DNA of 64,000 bases from CAYLUN01 sp964386865 (GCA_964386865.1 CAYLUN010000020.1:1-64000), one strand, 5' to 3'. Shown: positions 17,273 through 26,524, numbered from the stretch's first letter. Notes: generated by a model from the letters alone, not told the origin. A program made the numbers and translations.

Positions 17273-17716
17273 ATGATGAGTGCGAGTCGCATAGTGAGCG
17301 CTGTACTTCTTGCATGTTGCACATGCATGACTGCCTTGGCCGGAGGCTCGGCTCTTGAAGGAACGTGGGGCAACCCAGACAAGGCGACAGGCGGCATTAC
17401 GAAGATGGTCATCTCGAAGAGTGGCTCGAACTACGTGATTCAGGCGTGGGGGAAATGCAGCCCAAACGACTGCGACTGGGGAAAGGCTAACCTACATTTG
17501 ATAGCGTCGTGTCCGGCTTCGACAAACGTATCGAGTGCGCTCGCTACGTGGGATCAAGGCCATGCAATGCAATATATGGTACTACAGATCGAGCCCGCTC
17601 ACCCGAACGCTCAGGTGCTGGTCCAAACATTCACAGTTTTCAAGGATGCTTCTAAGCGATCCAACTTCCGCGCGTTGTATCTTTTGCAGAAAGAAGTGAA
17701 GGTGGAAGCAGAATAG
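17273..17716 (+). CDS. Small secreted protein, calycin-like
   Basis: A 147-residue protein with a signal peptide (MMSASRIVSAVLLACCTCMT, cleavage near ALAGG). The mature part begins LEGTWGNPDKATGGITKMVI and contains a Cys-pair motif WGKCSPNDCDWGKA. It ends with beta strands (QVLVQTFTVFKD, FRALYLLQKE), suggesting a small lipocalin-like barrel; no function is known to me. GAGGAG lies 3 bases before the ATG at 17273 and 6 before the second ATG at 17276, so either may be used. The gene stands alone, its GC is lower than its neighbours' and it follows a long palindrome, all hinting at transfer. Its stop is only about 35 bases from the convergent UroD-like gene. Confidence 0.7.
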   Translation: MMSASRIVSAVLLACCTCMTALAGGSALEGTWGNPDKATGGITKMVISKSGSNYVIQAWGKCSPNDCDWGKANLHLIASCPASTNVSSALATWDQGHAMQYMVLQIEPAHPNAQVLVQTFTVFKDASKRSNFRALYLLQKEVKVEAE

Positions 17717-17750
17717 AAACCCAGCCAGGGGGTTGCTGGCTCCGCCCGCG

Positions 17751-18842
17751 TTAGACGAGGCGCGGAGCGCGCTTCGCCTCCTCCACCATCGCGAGAACAT
17801 TTTCCAGCGGCGTGCCGGCCTGCACGTTGTGGCAGGAGCAGCAGATGTAGCCCTGGCCGCCCGCGCCGAGCGTCCGCAGGCACTCGCGCGTCTCGGCGCG
17901 CACGATCGCCGGCGTGCCGAAGGGCAGCACGCTCTGGTTGTCCACTCCGCCGTGGAAGATCACGCGGCCGCCGAACTCAGCCTTGAGTTCAGCCAGATCC
18001 ATGCCCGGACAGGCGTGCTGGATGGGATTGAGCACATCAATGCCACACGCGACGATGTCGCTCAAGAGCGGGCGCGCCGCGCCGTCGGTGTGGTAGAAAA
18101 CCTTCAGCCCGTGCGCGTGGATCAGGTCGCACCAGCGCGTGAGGCGCGGCTGCAGGTGGCGCCGCCACATCTCGGGCGACATGATCAGGCTCGTCTGGCC
18201 CGCGATGTCGTCACTGATAAACACCAAGTCGAGCGCCTTGCCCGCCCGCGCGAAGAACCGCTTCATCATCTCGGTCTGGATGCCCTCGATGCGGTCCAGC
18301 ACGGCGTCCACGTAGTCGGGGTCGAGCGCGAGATCCATCATCGCCTGCTCCAGCCCGCGCATCTGGCAATAGATCTCGTAGAAGGAGACCCACGGGCCGA
18401 TCACGGCGAACTCCTTCGAGGCCTCCTTCGCCTTCGCCACCGCGCCGTCGTAGTCGAACTTGTCCACCGAAGGCCAAAACGGATAGCCGGCCAGCGACTC
18501 CGGCGTGTCGAAGCCGCCCAGCGGCGCCTCGCCGAACTCGGCGTAGTAGGAGTCGCCGGTCTGGATGCCCTTGAGCGGCACGCCCCACATCGTGCGGCTG
18601 CCGCCCGACTCCGCGCCGGCGCCGGACTGTGCGCCCGCCCGCTCGCCGGTGTCGGCCTTGTAGTCCATGAAGACCCAGACGATCTTGTCGAGCCCCAGCG
18701 CGCGGTAGACGCCCAGGTCGTCCGCCGCGCCGAAATGCTTGCGCAGCGCGGCGCCGATCTCCGGCGTGTGCCACAGGTCCACCGGCGCGCGGTCGGTCGG
18801 CTGGCGGTTCAGTGTCGCGAGAATGCGTTGCTTCGGCGTCAT
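17751..18842 (-). CDS. UroD-superfamily protein (not HemE)
   Basis: A 363-residue TIM-barrel protein beginning MTPKQRILATLNRQPTDRAP, the usual start of uroporphyrinogen-decarboxylase-like / corrinoid methyltransferase-like proteins. Later motifs are YHTDGAARPLLSDIV, IDVLNPIQHACPGMDLAEL, VIFHGGVDNQSVLPFGTP and YICCSCHNVQ. The RQAGR substrate motif of true HemE is absent, so haem synthesis is unlikely. The His and Cys residues near the C-terminal strands could bind metal as in MtaA-type methyltransferases, but the match is incomplete. Such paralogues are numerous in Lentisphaerota, Kiritimatiellota and Planctomycetota beside carbohydrate genes, with unknown substrates. An AAGGGGGG site precedes the ATG. 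It is divergent from the sulfatase across a 350-bp gap. Confidence 0.85.
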   Translation of the reverse strand: MTPKQRILATLNRQPTDRAPVDLWHTPEIGAALRKHFGAADDLGVYRALGLDKIVWVFMDYKADTGERAGAQSGAGAESGGSRTMWGVPLKGIQTGDSYYAEFGEAPLGGFDTPESLAGYPFWPSVDKFDYDGAVAKAKEASKEFAVIGPWVSFYEIYCQMRGLEQAMMDLALDPDYVDAVLDRIEGIQTEMMKRFFARAGKALDLVFISDDIAGQTSLIMSPEMWRRHLQPRLTRWCDLIHAHGLKVFYHTDGAARPLLSDIVACGIDVLNPIQHACPGMDLAELKAEFGGRVIFHGGVDNQSVLPFGTPAIVRAETRECLRTLGAGGQGYICCSCHNVQAGTPLENVLAMVEEAKRAPRLV

Positions 18843-19137
18843 GCGCCCCCCTTGTCAAACGGTTGCTTAACCTTCTCACATGATTATAGAGGCGATGCGG
18901 AGCGGAACCAATGACTTTTTCGCGCATTGTTTCAACTCTCCCGCACGGCCTGCTGCCGGCGATCAGTTGGTGACTGGGATCGCGAATCTCATGCGTGTTG
19001 GGCGCGAAGCCACGGGAGCGTCTGCTCGTCCGGGCAAGCAGACGCTTTCCCCTCCCTCAGCCGAACGGTCATCCGAAACGCGATAATCCTCGCACCCCCC
19101 GTCACCAACCGATTGCCCGACTGCCGGGCGATTTGGG

Positions 19138-19167
19138 TTGCGACCCCGCCTTAAGACCCTGTATAGT
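19138..19167 (+). promoter_or_regulatory. Putative sigma-70-type promoter of the sulfatase gene
   Basis: TTGCGA (19138-19143) and TATAGT (19162-19167) are separated by 18 bases. The -10 matches consensus at 5 of 6 positions. Initiation about 7 bases downstream would leave a leader of about 18 bases containing the GGAAGGG ribosome site. Confidence 0.5.
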
Positions 19168-19191
19168 CAACCGCATCGGAAGGGCAAGACT

Positions 19192-20664
19192 ATGACCTGT
19201 GCCTCCACCCGCAGAGACTTTATTAAAGCTGCCGGCTACACCGCCTGCGGCACGTTGTTACCGTGCGTGTTGCGCGCGGCCGGCGATACGGCGGCCCCGC
19301 CGACACGCCCGAACATCGTCCTGCTTATGACCGACGACCAGGGTTGGGGCCAGACCGGCTACAACGGCCACCCGCTCCTCAAGACGCCGAACCTCGACGC
19401 GATGGCCGCCAGTGGCCTGCGCCTTGACCGCTTCTACGCGGCCGCGCCGGTCTGCTCGCCCACGCGCGCCAGCGTGCTCACCGGCCGCTCGCCCGACCGC
19501 TCCGGTGTGCACAACCACGGTTGCGCGCTGCGCCTGCAGGAGCGCGCCCTGCCCGCCGCGCTCAAAGCGGCCGGCTACGCCACCGGCCACTTCGGCAAGT
19601 GGCACCTCAACGGGTTCAAAGGGCCCGGCGCGCCCATCCTCGGAGACGACGCGCACAACCCCGGCGCGTTCGGCTTCGACGAGTGGCTCTCGATGACCAA
19701 CTACTTCGACCGCGACCCCGTCATGAGCCGCAAAGGCGTTTTCACGGAACTCACGGGCGACCCTTCGGAAATCATCGTCGGCGAGGCGCTGACCTTCATA
19801 CGCGCTCAGGCCGCCTCGAAGAAGCCCTTCTTGGCGGTCATCTGGACTGGCTCGCCCCACGGCCCGTGGGACGCCAGCGAGGAGGACGCCAAGCCGTTCG
19901 CCGCGCTGAACGAGTCGAGCCGCGAGCACTACGGCGAACTGGCGGCCTTCGACCGCAGCGTCGGCGCCTTGCGCAAGGGCCTGCGCGACCTCGGCGTCGC
20001 CGAGAACACCCTCGTCTGGTACTGCAGCGACAACGGCGGCCTGCCGAGCATCGAGCCCTCGACCACCGGGGGCCTGCGCGGCTTCAAGGGCTCGGTCTAC
20101 GAAGGCGGCCTGCGCGTGCCCGGCGTCATCGAGTGGCCCGCCGTGATCCGGCCGCGCACGACGCTCTACCCCGCGTCGACCCTCGACATCTTCCCGACGC
20201 TCGCCGACCTGCTCGGCCTGCCCGACGCCGCGCTGCTCAAGCCCGTCGACGGCGCGAGCCTCAAGCCGCTCTTCGCCGCCGACCTCGCGTCGCGCGAAAA
20301 GCCGATCCCCTTCCGCCACATGGGCAAGGGCGCGTGGCTCGACAACACGCACAAGCTGGTTGCGGCGAACATCGCGAACGAAAAGTTCGAGCTCTACGAC
20401 CTCGCGACCGATCCCGCCGAAGCCAGGGACCTCTCCGCCGCTCAGCCCGAGCGGTTCGCGGCGCTGAAGCGCGACTTCCTCGCCTGGCACGCCTCGGTGA
20501 CCGCCAGCTACGAGGGCAAGGACTATCCGGAGCAGCGCGTCCACGCCGACCATCCCGCCTCGCGCGGCTGGAACGAAGACCCCCGCTACGCTCCTTATCT
20601 CGAGCAGCTCAAGCAGCGCCCCGAGTACAAGCAGTTCCTCGCGCCCAAGAAAGCCAGCCGCTAA
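19192..20664 (+). CDS. Secreted Cys-type sulfatase
   Basis: A 490-residue arylsulfatase-type enzyme that would remove sulfate esters from a polysaccharide after export. A twin-arginine leader (TRRDFIKAAGYTACG) is followed by NIVLLMTDDQGWGQTGYNG with the metal-binding Asp pair. The formylglycine motif CSPTRASVLTGR has its Cys at about residue 88, followed by HFGKWHLNG and VWYCSDNGG. All motifs are intact, so activity needs a formylglycine-generating enzyme, which is not in this window. The ATG at 19192 was chosen because GGAAGGG lies 7 bases upstream and the Tat motif follows at once. The substrate (fucan, carrageenan, glycosaminoglycan or other) cannot be read. Confidence 0.95.
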   Translation: MTCASTRRDFIKAAGYTACGTLLPCVLRAAGDTAAPPTRPNIVLLMTDDQGWGQTGYNGHPLLKTPNLDAMAASGLRLDRFYAAAPVCSPTRASVLTGRSPDRSGVHNHGCALRLQERALPAALKAAGYATGHFGKWHLNGFKGPGAPILGDDAHNPGAFGFDEWLSMTNYFDRDPVMSRKGVFTELTGDPSEIIVGEALTFIRAQAASKKPFLAVIWTGSPHGPWDASEEDAKPFAALNESSREHYGELAAFDRSVGALRKGLRDLGVAENTLVWYCSDNGGLPSIEPSTTGGLRGFKGSVYEGGLRVPGVIEWPAVIRPRTTLYPASTLDIFPTLADLLGLPDAALLKPVDGASLKPLFAADLASREKPIPFRHMGKGAWLDNTHKLVAANIANEKFELYDLATDPAEARDLSAAQPERFAALKRDFLAWHASVTASYEGKDYPEQRVHADHPASRGWNEDPRYAPYLEQLKQRPEYKQFLAPKKASR

Positions 20665-20670
20665 GAACCC

Positions 20671-21108
20671 TCACCCTCCCACCACGCCTGTCGAAACAAT
20701 TTCCAGCAGTCGCTCCGGCGTGATGATCGGGCACATCACAGGCCCCTCGATTTCCAGCAAGTCTCGGTCGCCTGTCACCAGATAGTCCGCCTTGCCCTTG
20801 ATGGCCGTTGCCAGAAACGGCACATCATGCGGATCGCGGCATTCAGGCACTTTACGCACGATGCCCGGAACGACCACTTCCGCGAACTGAAGGAATGTCT
20901 TAAGCACGGATCTCTGTTCCTGCGTCGTCAGCGCAAACTTCGGATAGGATAAGACCCGCACCAACTCCCCTGCCGTTTCCTTCGACACGAGCGGTATGAC
21001 CCGTCCGGAGGTCACTAGGTCAAACACGTGGCTGACGCGCCCTGACTTGAACAGCAGGGCAGACAGCACCACGTTTGTGTCTAGCACGACACGGAAAGCT
21101 GTTGTCAT
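20671..21108 (-). CDS. PIN-domain toxin (COG1569-like)
   Basis: A 145-residue PIN nuclease of a VapC-like toxin family. Acidic residues of the active site are seen in VVLDTNVVLSALL, in the middle ECRDPHDVPFLATA and in YLVTGDRDLL. The ATG at 21108 overlaps the antitoxin stop by ATGA, which selects this start over one 6 codons upstream. Relatives cleave structured RNA when freed from the antitoxin. The stop is only 6 bases from that of the convergent sulfatase gene, so no terminator separates them. Confidence 0.88.
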   Translation of the reverse strand: MTTAFRVVLDTNVVLSALLFKSGRVSHVFDLVTSGRVIPLVSKETAGELVRVLSYPKFALTTQEQRSVLKTFLQFAEVVVPGIVRKVPECRDPHDVPFLATAIKGKADYLVTGDRDLLEIEGPVMCPIITPERLLEIVSTGVVGG

Positions 21109-21329
21109 TTGTGCCCGCGCGACCATTTGACCGCCTTGCTTACATCCGCTTCGACAATGCCCAATGACTCGAGCTTCTCCCGCACTTCGTCGAGCGAATT
21201 GATACGGACAGGCTCCAGCACGATCCGGTCATACTCCGACTTCACGGAGAAATATTCGACGCCTGGAAACTGCCGCACAATGCTCTTCGGCAGGGTCAAC
21301 TGGTTCTTAACGGTCATTTTCGCTAACAT
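21105..21329 (-). CDS. AbrB/SpoVT-type antitoxin of the PIN toxin
   Basis: A 74-residue protein starting MLAKMTVKNQLTLPKSIVRQ, the swapped-hairpin AbrB pattern with the 'K.QLTLPK.iv..f' strand, then VEYFSVKSEYDRIVLEPV and an acidic helix ending KAVKWSRGHK. GAAGGAAA upstream of the ATG at 21329 selects this start. The antitoxin-first order with a 4-base stop/start overlap is typical of this module. It would bind its own promoter and mask the PIN protein. Confidence 0.85.
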   Translation of the reverse strand: MLAKMTVKNQLTLPKSIVRQFPGVEYFSVKSEYDRIVLEPVRINSLDEVREKLESLGIVEADVSKAVKWSRGHK

Positions 21330-21396
21330 GGCGTTTCCTTCTTTCCTTACATTCTTACAAACCGCTTCATGGCCGTCAAGCGCGCAGCAATTCAAA

Positions 21397-21999
21397 TTAT
21401 TGTGTAGTGTCCGCCAGCTCCTGAATCAGGCGCTCGACGCGCTTGGCGTCGCGGACGTTCATGAAGCCCATGTCCATGCTGCGGCGGTCGTTGTCCGAGT
21501 CCGTCCAGACGCGCTGGCCGAGGATGACGTCGCCGACCCCGTTGCGCCGCTCCTTGCGGTAGACGTTTTTGAGCTGGTCGGGGCGGAAGCTCCGCACGGT
21601 CGTGGTCCAGCCGCCCTCGAAGGCGATGGCCCGCCGGTTCGTGATCGCGTAGACGGTCTTCAGCGCCTTGCGGTAGGCCCAGAGCGGCGACGACAGCATG
21701 CCGAAGCCGATCAGCACGAACGGGACGCCGAAAAGCGGGAAGAAGGCGAAGCCGCCCTCGCTGAAGTTGGGCATCTTGAAGCCCGACGCCCCGAACATCC
21801 AGAAGACCGCGAACGCGGTCCACGGAATCGCGAACAGCACCGCGCCGATCGTCGCGGGGGCAAACAGGCGCGGAATCGGCTGCTCCATCCAGCGGATCGA
21901 TTCTCCCGCCTCCAGCTCGCGCCGCACCCGCTCCTCCATACCGCCTGGCATCGCCGGCTGCCCGCCCATCCCCATTACCCCATCATCGGTGTTGAACAC
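21397..21999 (-). CDS. Membrane-anchored bacterial PH-domain protein
   Basis: About 200 residues. After an N-terminal cytosolic helix (GGMEERVRRELEAGESIRWM) there are two transmembrane segments (FAPATIGAVLFAIPWTAFAV and FFPLFGVPFVLIGFGMLSSP). A YdbT/bPH-like domain follows, with TVYAITNRRAIAFEGGWTTT and DVILGQRVWT. Proteins of this kind usually lack enzymatic activity. The GTG start at 21999, with GGGAGG upstream, overlaps the end of the alpha/beta hydrolase gene by 17 bp, so both belong to one operon. Confidence 0.75.
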   Translation of the reverse strand: MFNTDDGVMGMGGQPAMPGGMEERVRRELEAGESIRWMEQPIPRLFAPATIGAVLFAIPWTAFAVFWMFGASGFKMPNFSEGGFAFFPLFGVPFVLIGFGMLSSPLWAYRKALKTVYAITNRRAIAFEGGWTTTVRSFRPDQLKNVYRKERRNGVGDVILGQRVWTDSDNDRRSMDMGFMNVRDAKRVERLIQELADTTQ

Positions 22000-22966
22000 G
22001 CTTCCCTCCCTTCAGAAAACTCGTAACCTCCCGCCGCCACTCATCCGGATAGCGCGACGCCAGCGACTCGTGACCCGCGTCCTGAAACACTCTGAACGCC
22101 TTCGGCTCGGGGGCCGCCTCAAAGACCCGCCGTGCCTCGGCGACGCTCACGCGGGTGTCGTCGCTCCCGTGCAGGAACAGCGCAGGGCATCTCAGCGCCA
22201 TCGCGTACTCCGCCGGGTTGTGCGTGAAGCCGTTGAACCCGGCCTGCACGCCGCCCCAAAACACAAGCAGCTCCGCGCTCGGGAACGACGGCACGCCCAT
22301 GGCCTTGAACCGGTTGCGCACCGTGTTGAGCAGCGTATCAAAGGCCGCCTCCAGAATCACCGCGTCCGGCGCCACCGCACCGTCCCTAACCGCGCGGAGG
22401 ATGGCCACCGCCCCCATCGACTGCCCATACAGCACCAGCGAGGCGTGCGGCAGCCGCTCCTTTGCGTAGCTGACGGCGGCCGCCACGTCGCCCGCCTCGC
22501 GCACGCCGATCGTCGTGTCGCTTCCCGCCGAGCCGCCCGACCCCTGGAAGTCCACCAGCAGAACCGACGCGCCCATCAGCAAGAAGGCCTTGGCCTCCGG
22601 AACCAGAAACGTCTTCTCCTTGGCATACCCGTGAAGCACCACGACCAGCGGCGCATCCTTCCCTCGGCCGCAGTACCATGCGGAGAGCGTCACGCCGCCC
22701 CCCCTGTCAATGGTCAGCGCCCCGCAGGCCGGATCGAGGTCGGCTGGAACCTTGTCGCCCATCGGGCGCGCCACACGCACGCCACGCAGCAGCACCTCCA
22801 GTTTGCCTGCGGGCTTCAGCCGTTCGGGCTTATCCGTGGGCGCGCCCACCACCTCGAAATGCGTCATCGCATAGGCATGGTTGTACGCGAGCACGTTGAG
22901 CAGGACGGCGTTCACGGCCACACCGGCCGCCACCACCCACAGACCGACCCTGATCTTGCGCTTCAC
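21983..22966 (-). CDS. Membrane-anchored alpha/beta hydrolase
   Basis: A 327-residue protein with an N-terminal anchor (RVGLWVVAAGVAVNAVLLNV) and an alpha/beta-hydrolase domain: oxyanion-side VVVLHGYAKEK, the nucleophile elbow LVLYGQSMGAVAI, acid region LFLHGSDDTRVSVAEA and the final His in FQDAGHESLASRY. The triad Ser-Asp-His looks complete, so it is probably an active esterase or peptidase-like hydrolase facing the periplasm. The GTG at 22966 is preceded by a GGCGGGGG sequence and fits a signal anchor better than the longer frame. Its 3' end overlaps the PH-domain gene. Confidence 0.85.
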   Translation of the reverse strand: MKRKIRVGLWVVAAGVAVNAVLLNVLAYNHAYAMTHFEVVGAPTDKPERLKPAGKLEVLLRGVRVARPMGDKVPADLDPACGALTIDRGGGVTLSAWYCGRGKDAPLVVVLHGYAKEKTFLVPEAKAFLLMGASVLLVDFQGSGGSAGSDTTIGVREAGDVAAAVSYAKERLPHASLVLYGQSMGAVAILRAVRDGAVAPDAVILEAAFDTLLNTVRNRFKAMGVPSFPSAELLVFWGGVQAGFNGFTHNPAEYAMALRCPALFLHGSDDTRVSVAEARRVFEAAPEPKAFRVFQDAGHESLASRYPDEWRREVTSFLKGGKRVQHR

Positions 22967-23054
22967 GGATGCCCCCGCCTTTCTACCGCACCATCTTACC
23001 CGACAGACCCAAGGTGCGTCAACGACCGCTCCCGGCTCGCCGTGAGTCGGCGTG

Positions 23055-23375
23055 CTAGGCACGCTTTGACCAAGCGTTTAGCCAGCAGACAGCGAATGGC
23101 AGCCCCGAGACGAACACCGACAGAAGCAGCGCTTTGAGGCTCGGGGACCACTCGCAATCCGTACTTCCATAACACACGCACGCAGCGAAAAGCTGGCTGA
23201 AGAATAGCCAGCCGGCTCGCTGCGGGCGGTTGCCGTCTTCGTAGAGGATCGCGTAGAAGCAGTAGACTTGAAACAGCGCGATGGGTATCCCCGCAATCCG
23301 CAGAAACGACATCGGCACGCCCAGTAACAACACAAAGACTGCGGTTTCGATTATCCCGCCCCAATCGACTGGCAT
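23055..23375 (-). CDS. Small integral membrane protein
   Basis: A 106-residue protein with about three hydrophobic segments (IIETAVFVLLLGVPMSFLRI, then IALFQVYCFYAILY, and ALLLSVFVSGLPFAVCWLNA). A GAGG sequence lies just before the ATG. It sits in a 400-bp space between the alpha/beta hydrolase and the broken GH2 gene, on the same strand. No family is recognised. The membrane-like composition, together with the ribosome site, favours a real gene. Confidence 0.5.
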   Translation of the reverse strand: MPVDWGGIIETAVFVLLLGVPMSFLRIAGIPIALFQVYCFYAILYEDGNRPQRAGWLFFSQLFAACVCYGSTDCEWSPSLKALLLSVFVSGLPFAVCWLNAWSKRA

Positions 23376-23381
23376 GAACCT

Positions 23382-25605
23382 CTATTTCTGCGGCCCGTCG
23401 AGTAGCAGGTCATGCGCCTTCTTGACCCCCTGACGGCCTGCCGCCTGCGCGGGCTGGGCCTTCACGCCCATGTGCGCGAAGAGGCGCGTCCAGAAAGCGC
23501 GGCGGGCGGGCGTATCCACGGTGGTGTCGATTGTGCAGACCGCCACCGTGCCCGCGCCGACCTTGCGGGCGACCAGCGCGGCGCCCGAGGGCTTGATGAG
23601 TTTTTCGTAACAGCAAATCGACCCCATCTTCTCCTCTTCCGACTTGCGGTTGAAGAGCGACCAGTCGGTGCGGCTCGCGGTCAGCACCACCGTCCCGCCC
23701 GCCGCGAACGGCCCGGCTAGCCCGCAGCGCATGATGCGGCGGTTGGCGGCCGGATCCTCTTCGGCGAAATAGAGGCTTGGGGATCGGACACCAGCACCAG
23801 CACCGTTCCGCCTGCGGCCAACGACGCGTCCGCCCGCGCCTTCGCGTCGGCGGGCAGCGCCCCGCCGTCCAGCACGAGGAAGCGGCCGTATGCGCCATCG
23901 GCGCGCACGCCCCACGCGACAAGCCGCTCTTTCAGCCCCGCGCCGCCCGCGTACGCGACCGCATCTAGCGGGGGCGCGGCCGGCTGTGGCCTTGCGGGCG
24001 ACGGCAGGTACCGATCCCACGCGCACGGCTGCGGCCCGCGCGGATCTTGCGCGGCCCGCTGCGCCTCGAACAGCGCTAGCGGCTTGTAGAGCGGCAGCGA
24101 CGCGTCCCAGCCGGGGTTCAGCGTCGCCACGAACGGCGGCAGACGCTCGATCTGCATGCCGAACTTGCCTTCGCCCGACACGCCCTCGAAGAAGACGCCG
24201 TCCTGCCGCGTCGGCAAGCGCGTGAAATCTGTGTAGCCGAGCGGCAGGTGCTCCAGCCCGAACCAGATCGTCTCGCTGGCGGAGAAGTACGCGAGTCCGC
24301 CCGGCCGAACCATCTTCGCGACGTTCTGGCAGATGTCCACCGCCAGCGCGTCGTTGCGGCCGGCGTAGTCGAGGTAGGCCCGTTCGCCCGCGAAGCCAGC
24401 CAGGTCGGCTGGCCGCGCGTAGTAGGTGCCGCCGCTCTCGCCCACCATAATCGGCTTGTCGAGGCCCTTCGTGTGCTCCGCCAGCGGCGGCAGGTTATGG
24501 CCGTAGTGCTTGCTCCACACCGTCAGCGCGCCGAAGAGGTCTTCGTCGCCGTCGCACGAGATCCACGGCCGTGTGGGGTCGTGCTGCCGGCCGTCGAGGC
24601 CGGTGCGAGTCAGCTGGTCGTACCAGCGCCGCTCGTCCTCTTTGCTCACCTCGGTCAGGCGGAAGACCGCGAACATCTCGTTGCCGAAGCTCCAGCCGAA
24701 CACCGAGGGGCTGTTGCGGTCGCGCACGATCAGCCCCTTGAAGTGATCCGCATAGCGCGTCCAGAACGCCGGCTCGGCAAAGTTGGAGCGGATCGAGCTG
24801 CCGAAGATCGCCGTCTCGTCGAGCACGCAGACGCCCATCTCATCGGCCAGCTCGACGTAGCAGCGCGGGTAGACTTGGGCGTGCGGCCGCACCGCGTTGC
24901 CGTGCATCTCCTTGATCATCGTGTACCACGCCCACACGAAGCGGCGCGACCACATGTAGGCGCCGAACGGGTGGCAGATGTCGCCGCTCAGCTGAATCTT
25001 CTTGCCGTTCAGCAGCAAGTCGCGGCCCTGGATGGTAAACTGCCGCCAGCCGAAGCGCTGATACTTGGCGTCGACGGTCTGACCGTCCGCCTTGGCGTTC
25101 AGGATCAGCGCATAGAGGTTCGGCGCGTCAGGGCTCCACGCCTTGAGCCGCCCGGCGGGCCTGACCGTCAGCCTGCACACGGCGGTGCCGCGTGCGGGCA
25201 CCTGCACCGAGACTGCCGCGAGGCTCAGCGCGTGCTCGCCCAACCGCCACTTCGGCTCGGGCGCGTCGAGCGGCGCGGCGCCGGCCTCGTTGACCCAGAC
25301 GAACGCATCAGCCGAGAGCTCCACGGCGCTGTCGCTGCCGGTGTCGTTGCGCACCGTGACCTCGGCCTCCAGCGCGTCGCGGTCGAGCCACGGCTTCACG
25401 AACACATCCGCCACGCGCACGGCGGGCAGCGCCACGAGCGACACGTCCTGCCAGATGCCGGCGAGGCGGTCGGTGTTGGAGCCGTTCGGGTACGGTGCGA
25501 TCATCTTGGCGTAGCGCGGGTGGCGCGTGTCGAAAAGCCGGTAGCTCCGCACGCCGGCAGCTCGAGCACGACACCTAGCAGAACCCGCCGAAACAGCTTT
25601 CTCAC
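23382..25605 (-). pseudogene. Glycoside hydrolase family 2-like gene with frameshift and lost N-terminal domain
   Basis: A GTG at 25605 with GAGGGAG upstream starts a signal peptide (VRKLFRRVLLGVVLELPACG). That frame stops after about 35 codons. In another frame the main body begins abruptly (YPNGSNTDRLAGIWQDVSL) at the point where the N-terminal sugar-binding domain of GH2 should end. It continues through an Ig-like domain and a TIM barrel (ISGDICHPFG-type, HGNAVRPHAQVYPRCYVELA, VFGWSFGNEMFA, KPIMVGESGGTYYA). At about 23780 a CCCC run causes a second shift: the last 130 residues (SLYFAEEDPAANRRIM to the stop at 23382) are in a third frame, restored by one extra C. At least two lesions therefore make this a pseudogene or a sequence-error-affected gene. 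Confidence 0.8.
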
Positions 25606-25687
25606 CGACACTCCCTCGCTAACAGTCGAGACGCACCGTCGCACTGTGGCAGGGACGCCGATCCGCCGGCGTCCGCGGACGGCACCC

Positions 25688-26524
25688 TCACGCCCGCGCC
25701 AGCTCGAGCACGGCGATCTCGGGGAAGCAGTTGAACCGGACCGGGTAGACGGCCCAGCCGATGCCGCGCGAGATGAAAACGCCCGCGCCGCGCCGCGACC
25801 GCTTGAATCCGGACGAGTAGTTCTTGTTCTCGACCGGCAGGATCGGCGGCCCGATGAGCGGCACGCTCACCTGCCCGCCGTGCGTATGCCCCGAGATCAT
25901 CAGATCCACGCGCGACGCGAACGGGGTATCCGCGGTGTCGGGATTGTGCGCCAAAACGATGCGGCACGCCGACTCCGGCACGGAGGAGAGCACCGGATCC
26001 AGCGGCGCGTGGTCTTCCCACAGGTCGCCCGCCCCGGCCAGCCAGAGCGACGCGCCGTCCCGCTCAATGCGGACCGCGCGGTGGCGCACGTCCTGGCCGC
26101 TCGCCTTCAGCCAGTGCAGCGACCGCTCCGTGTCGGCCCAGTGGTCGTGGTTGCCGAGCACCGAGTAGACGCCGCCGGGCGCGTTCAGCCCGCCGACCAC
26201 GGGCCATACCGCGTCGATTTCCTGCGCCGTGTTCCGCGCGTGAACGAAGTCGCCGGTGCAGACGGTGATGTCGCGCGGAATGCGGTTGGCGCGGGCGACG
26301 AGCCGCGTGATCCACTCGAGCGGCATGAGGGCCCCGTAGTGGATATCCGTCAGGTGCACGATGCGAAAGCCTTCGAACGCGGGCGGCAGGTTCGGCACGG
26401 GGATCCGATATCGGTTCGTCTGCACCGCATACCGCTCGACGAACACCGAATACGCCCCTGCAGTTCCCGCCAGCCCCGCGAGTCCGGCCATCGTCAGAAG
26501 CCGCCTTCTGGTCAAGAGTGCCAT
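25688..26524 (-). CDS. YkuE/YaeI-like metallophosphoesterase
   Basis: A 278-residue calcineurin-like phosphoesterase with all metal motifs: HLTDIHYG, CTGDFVHARN, VLGNHDHW, LAHNPDTAD and SGHTHGGQV. A leader with TRRRLLTMAGLAGLAG suggests twin-arginine export and an outward-facing enzyme. YkuE/YaeI-type relatives act on UDP-diacylglucosamine or other phospho-compounds, but this membership is by overall order and leader, so the substrate is uncertain. The ATG at 26524 is chosen because the Tat-like motif follows immediately. The gene lies downstream of tpiA on the same strand, beyond a strong terminator, and so is probably transcribed separately. Confidence 0.88.
   Translation of the reverse strand: MALLTRRRLLTMAGLAGLAGTAGAYSVFVERYAVQTNRYRIPVPNLPPAFEGFRIVHLTDIHYGALMPLEWITRLVARANRIPRDITVCTGDFVHARNTAQEIDAVWPVVGGLNAPGGVYSVLGNHDHWADTERSLHWLKASGQDVRHRAVRIERDGASLWLAGAGDLWEDHAPLDPVLSSVPESACRIVLAHNPDTADTPFASRVDLMISGHTHGGQVSVPLIGPPILPVENKNYSSGFKRSRRGAGVFISRGIGWAVYPVRFNCFPEIAVLELARA

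Noticed and set aside
17748..17756. GCGTTAGAC, identical to the end of an integron attC site
   Set aside because: It is the 3' end of the UroD-like coding sequence (its TAA stop lies in it), no RYYYAAC partner lies at the proper distance, and no integrase is present.
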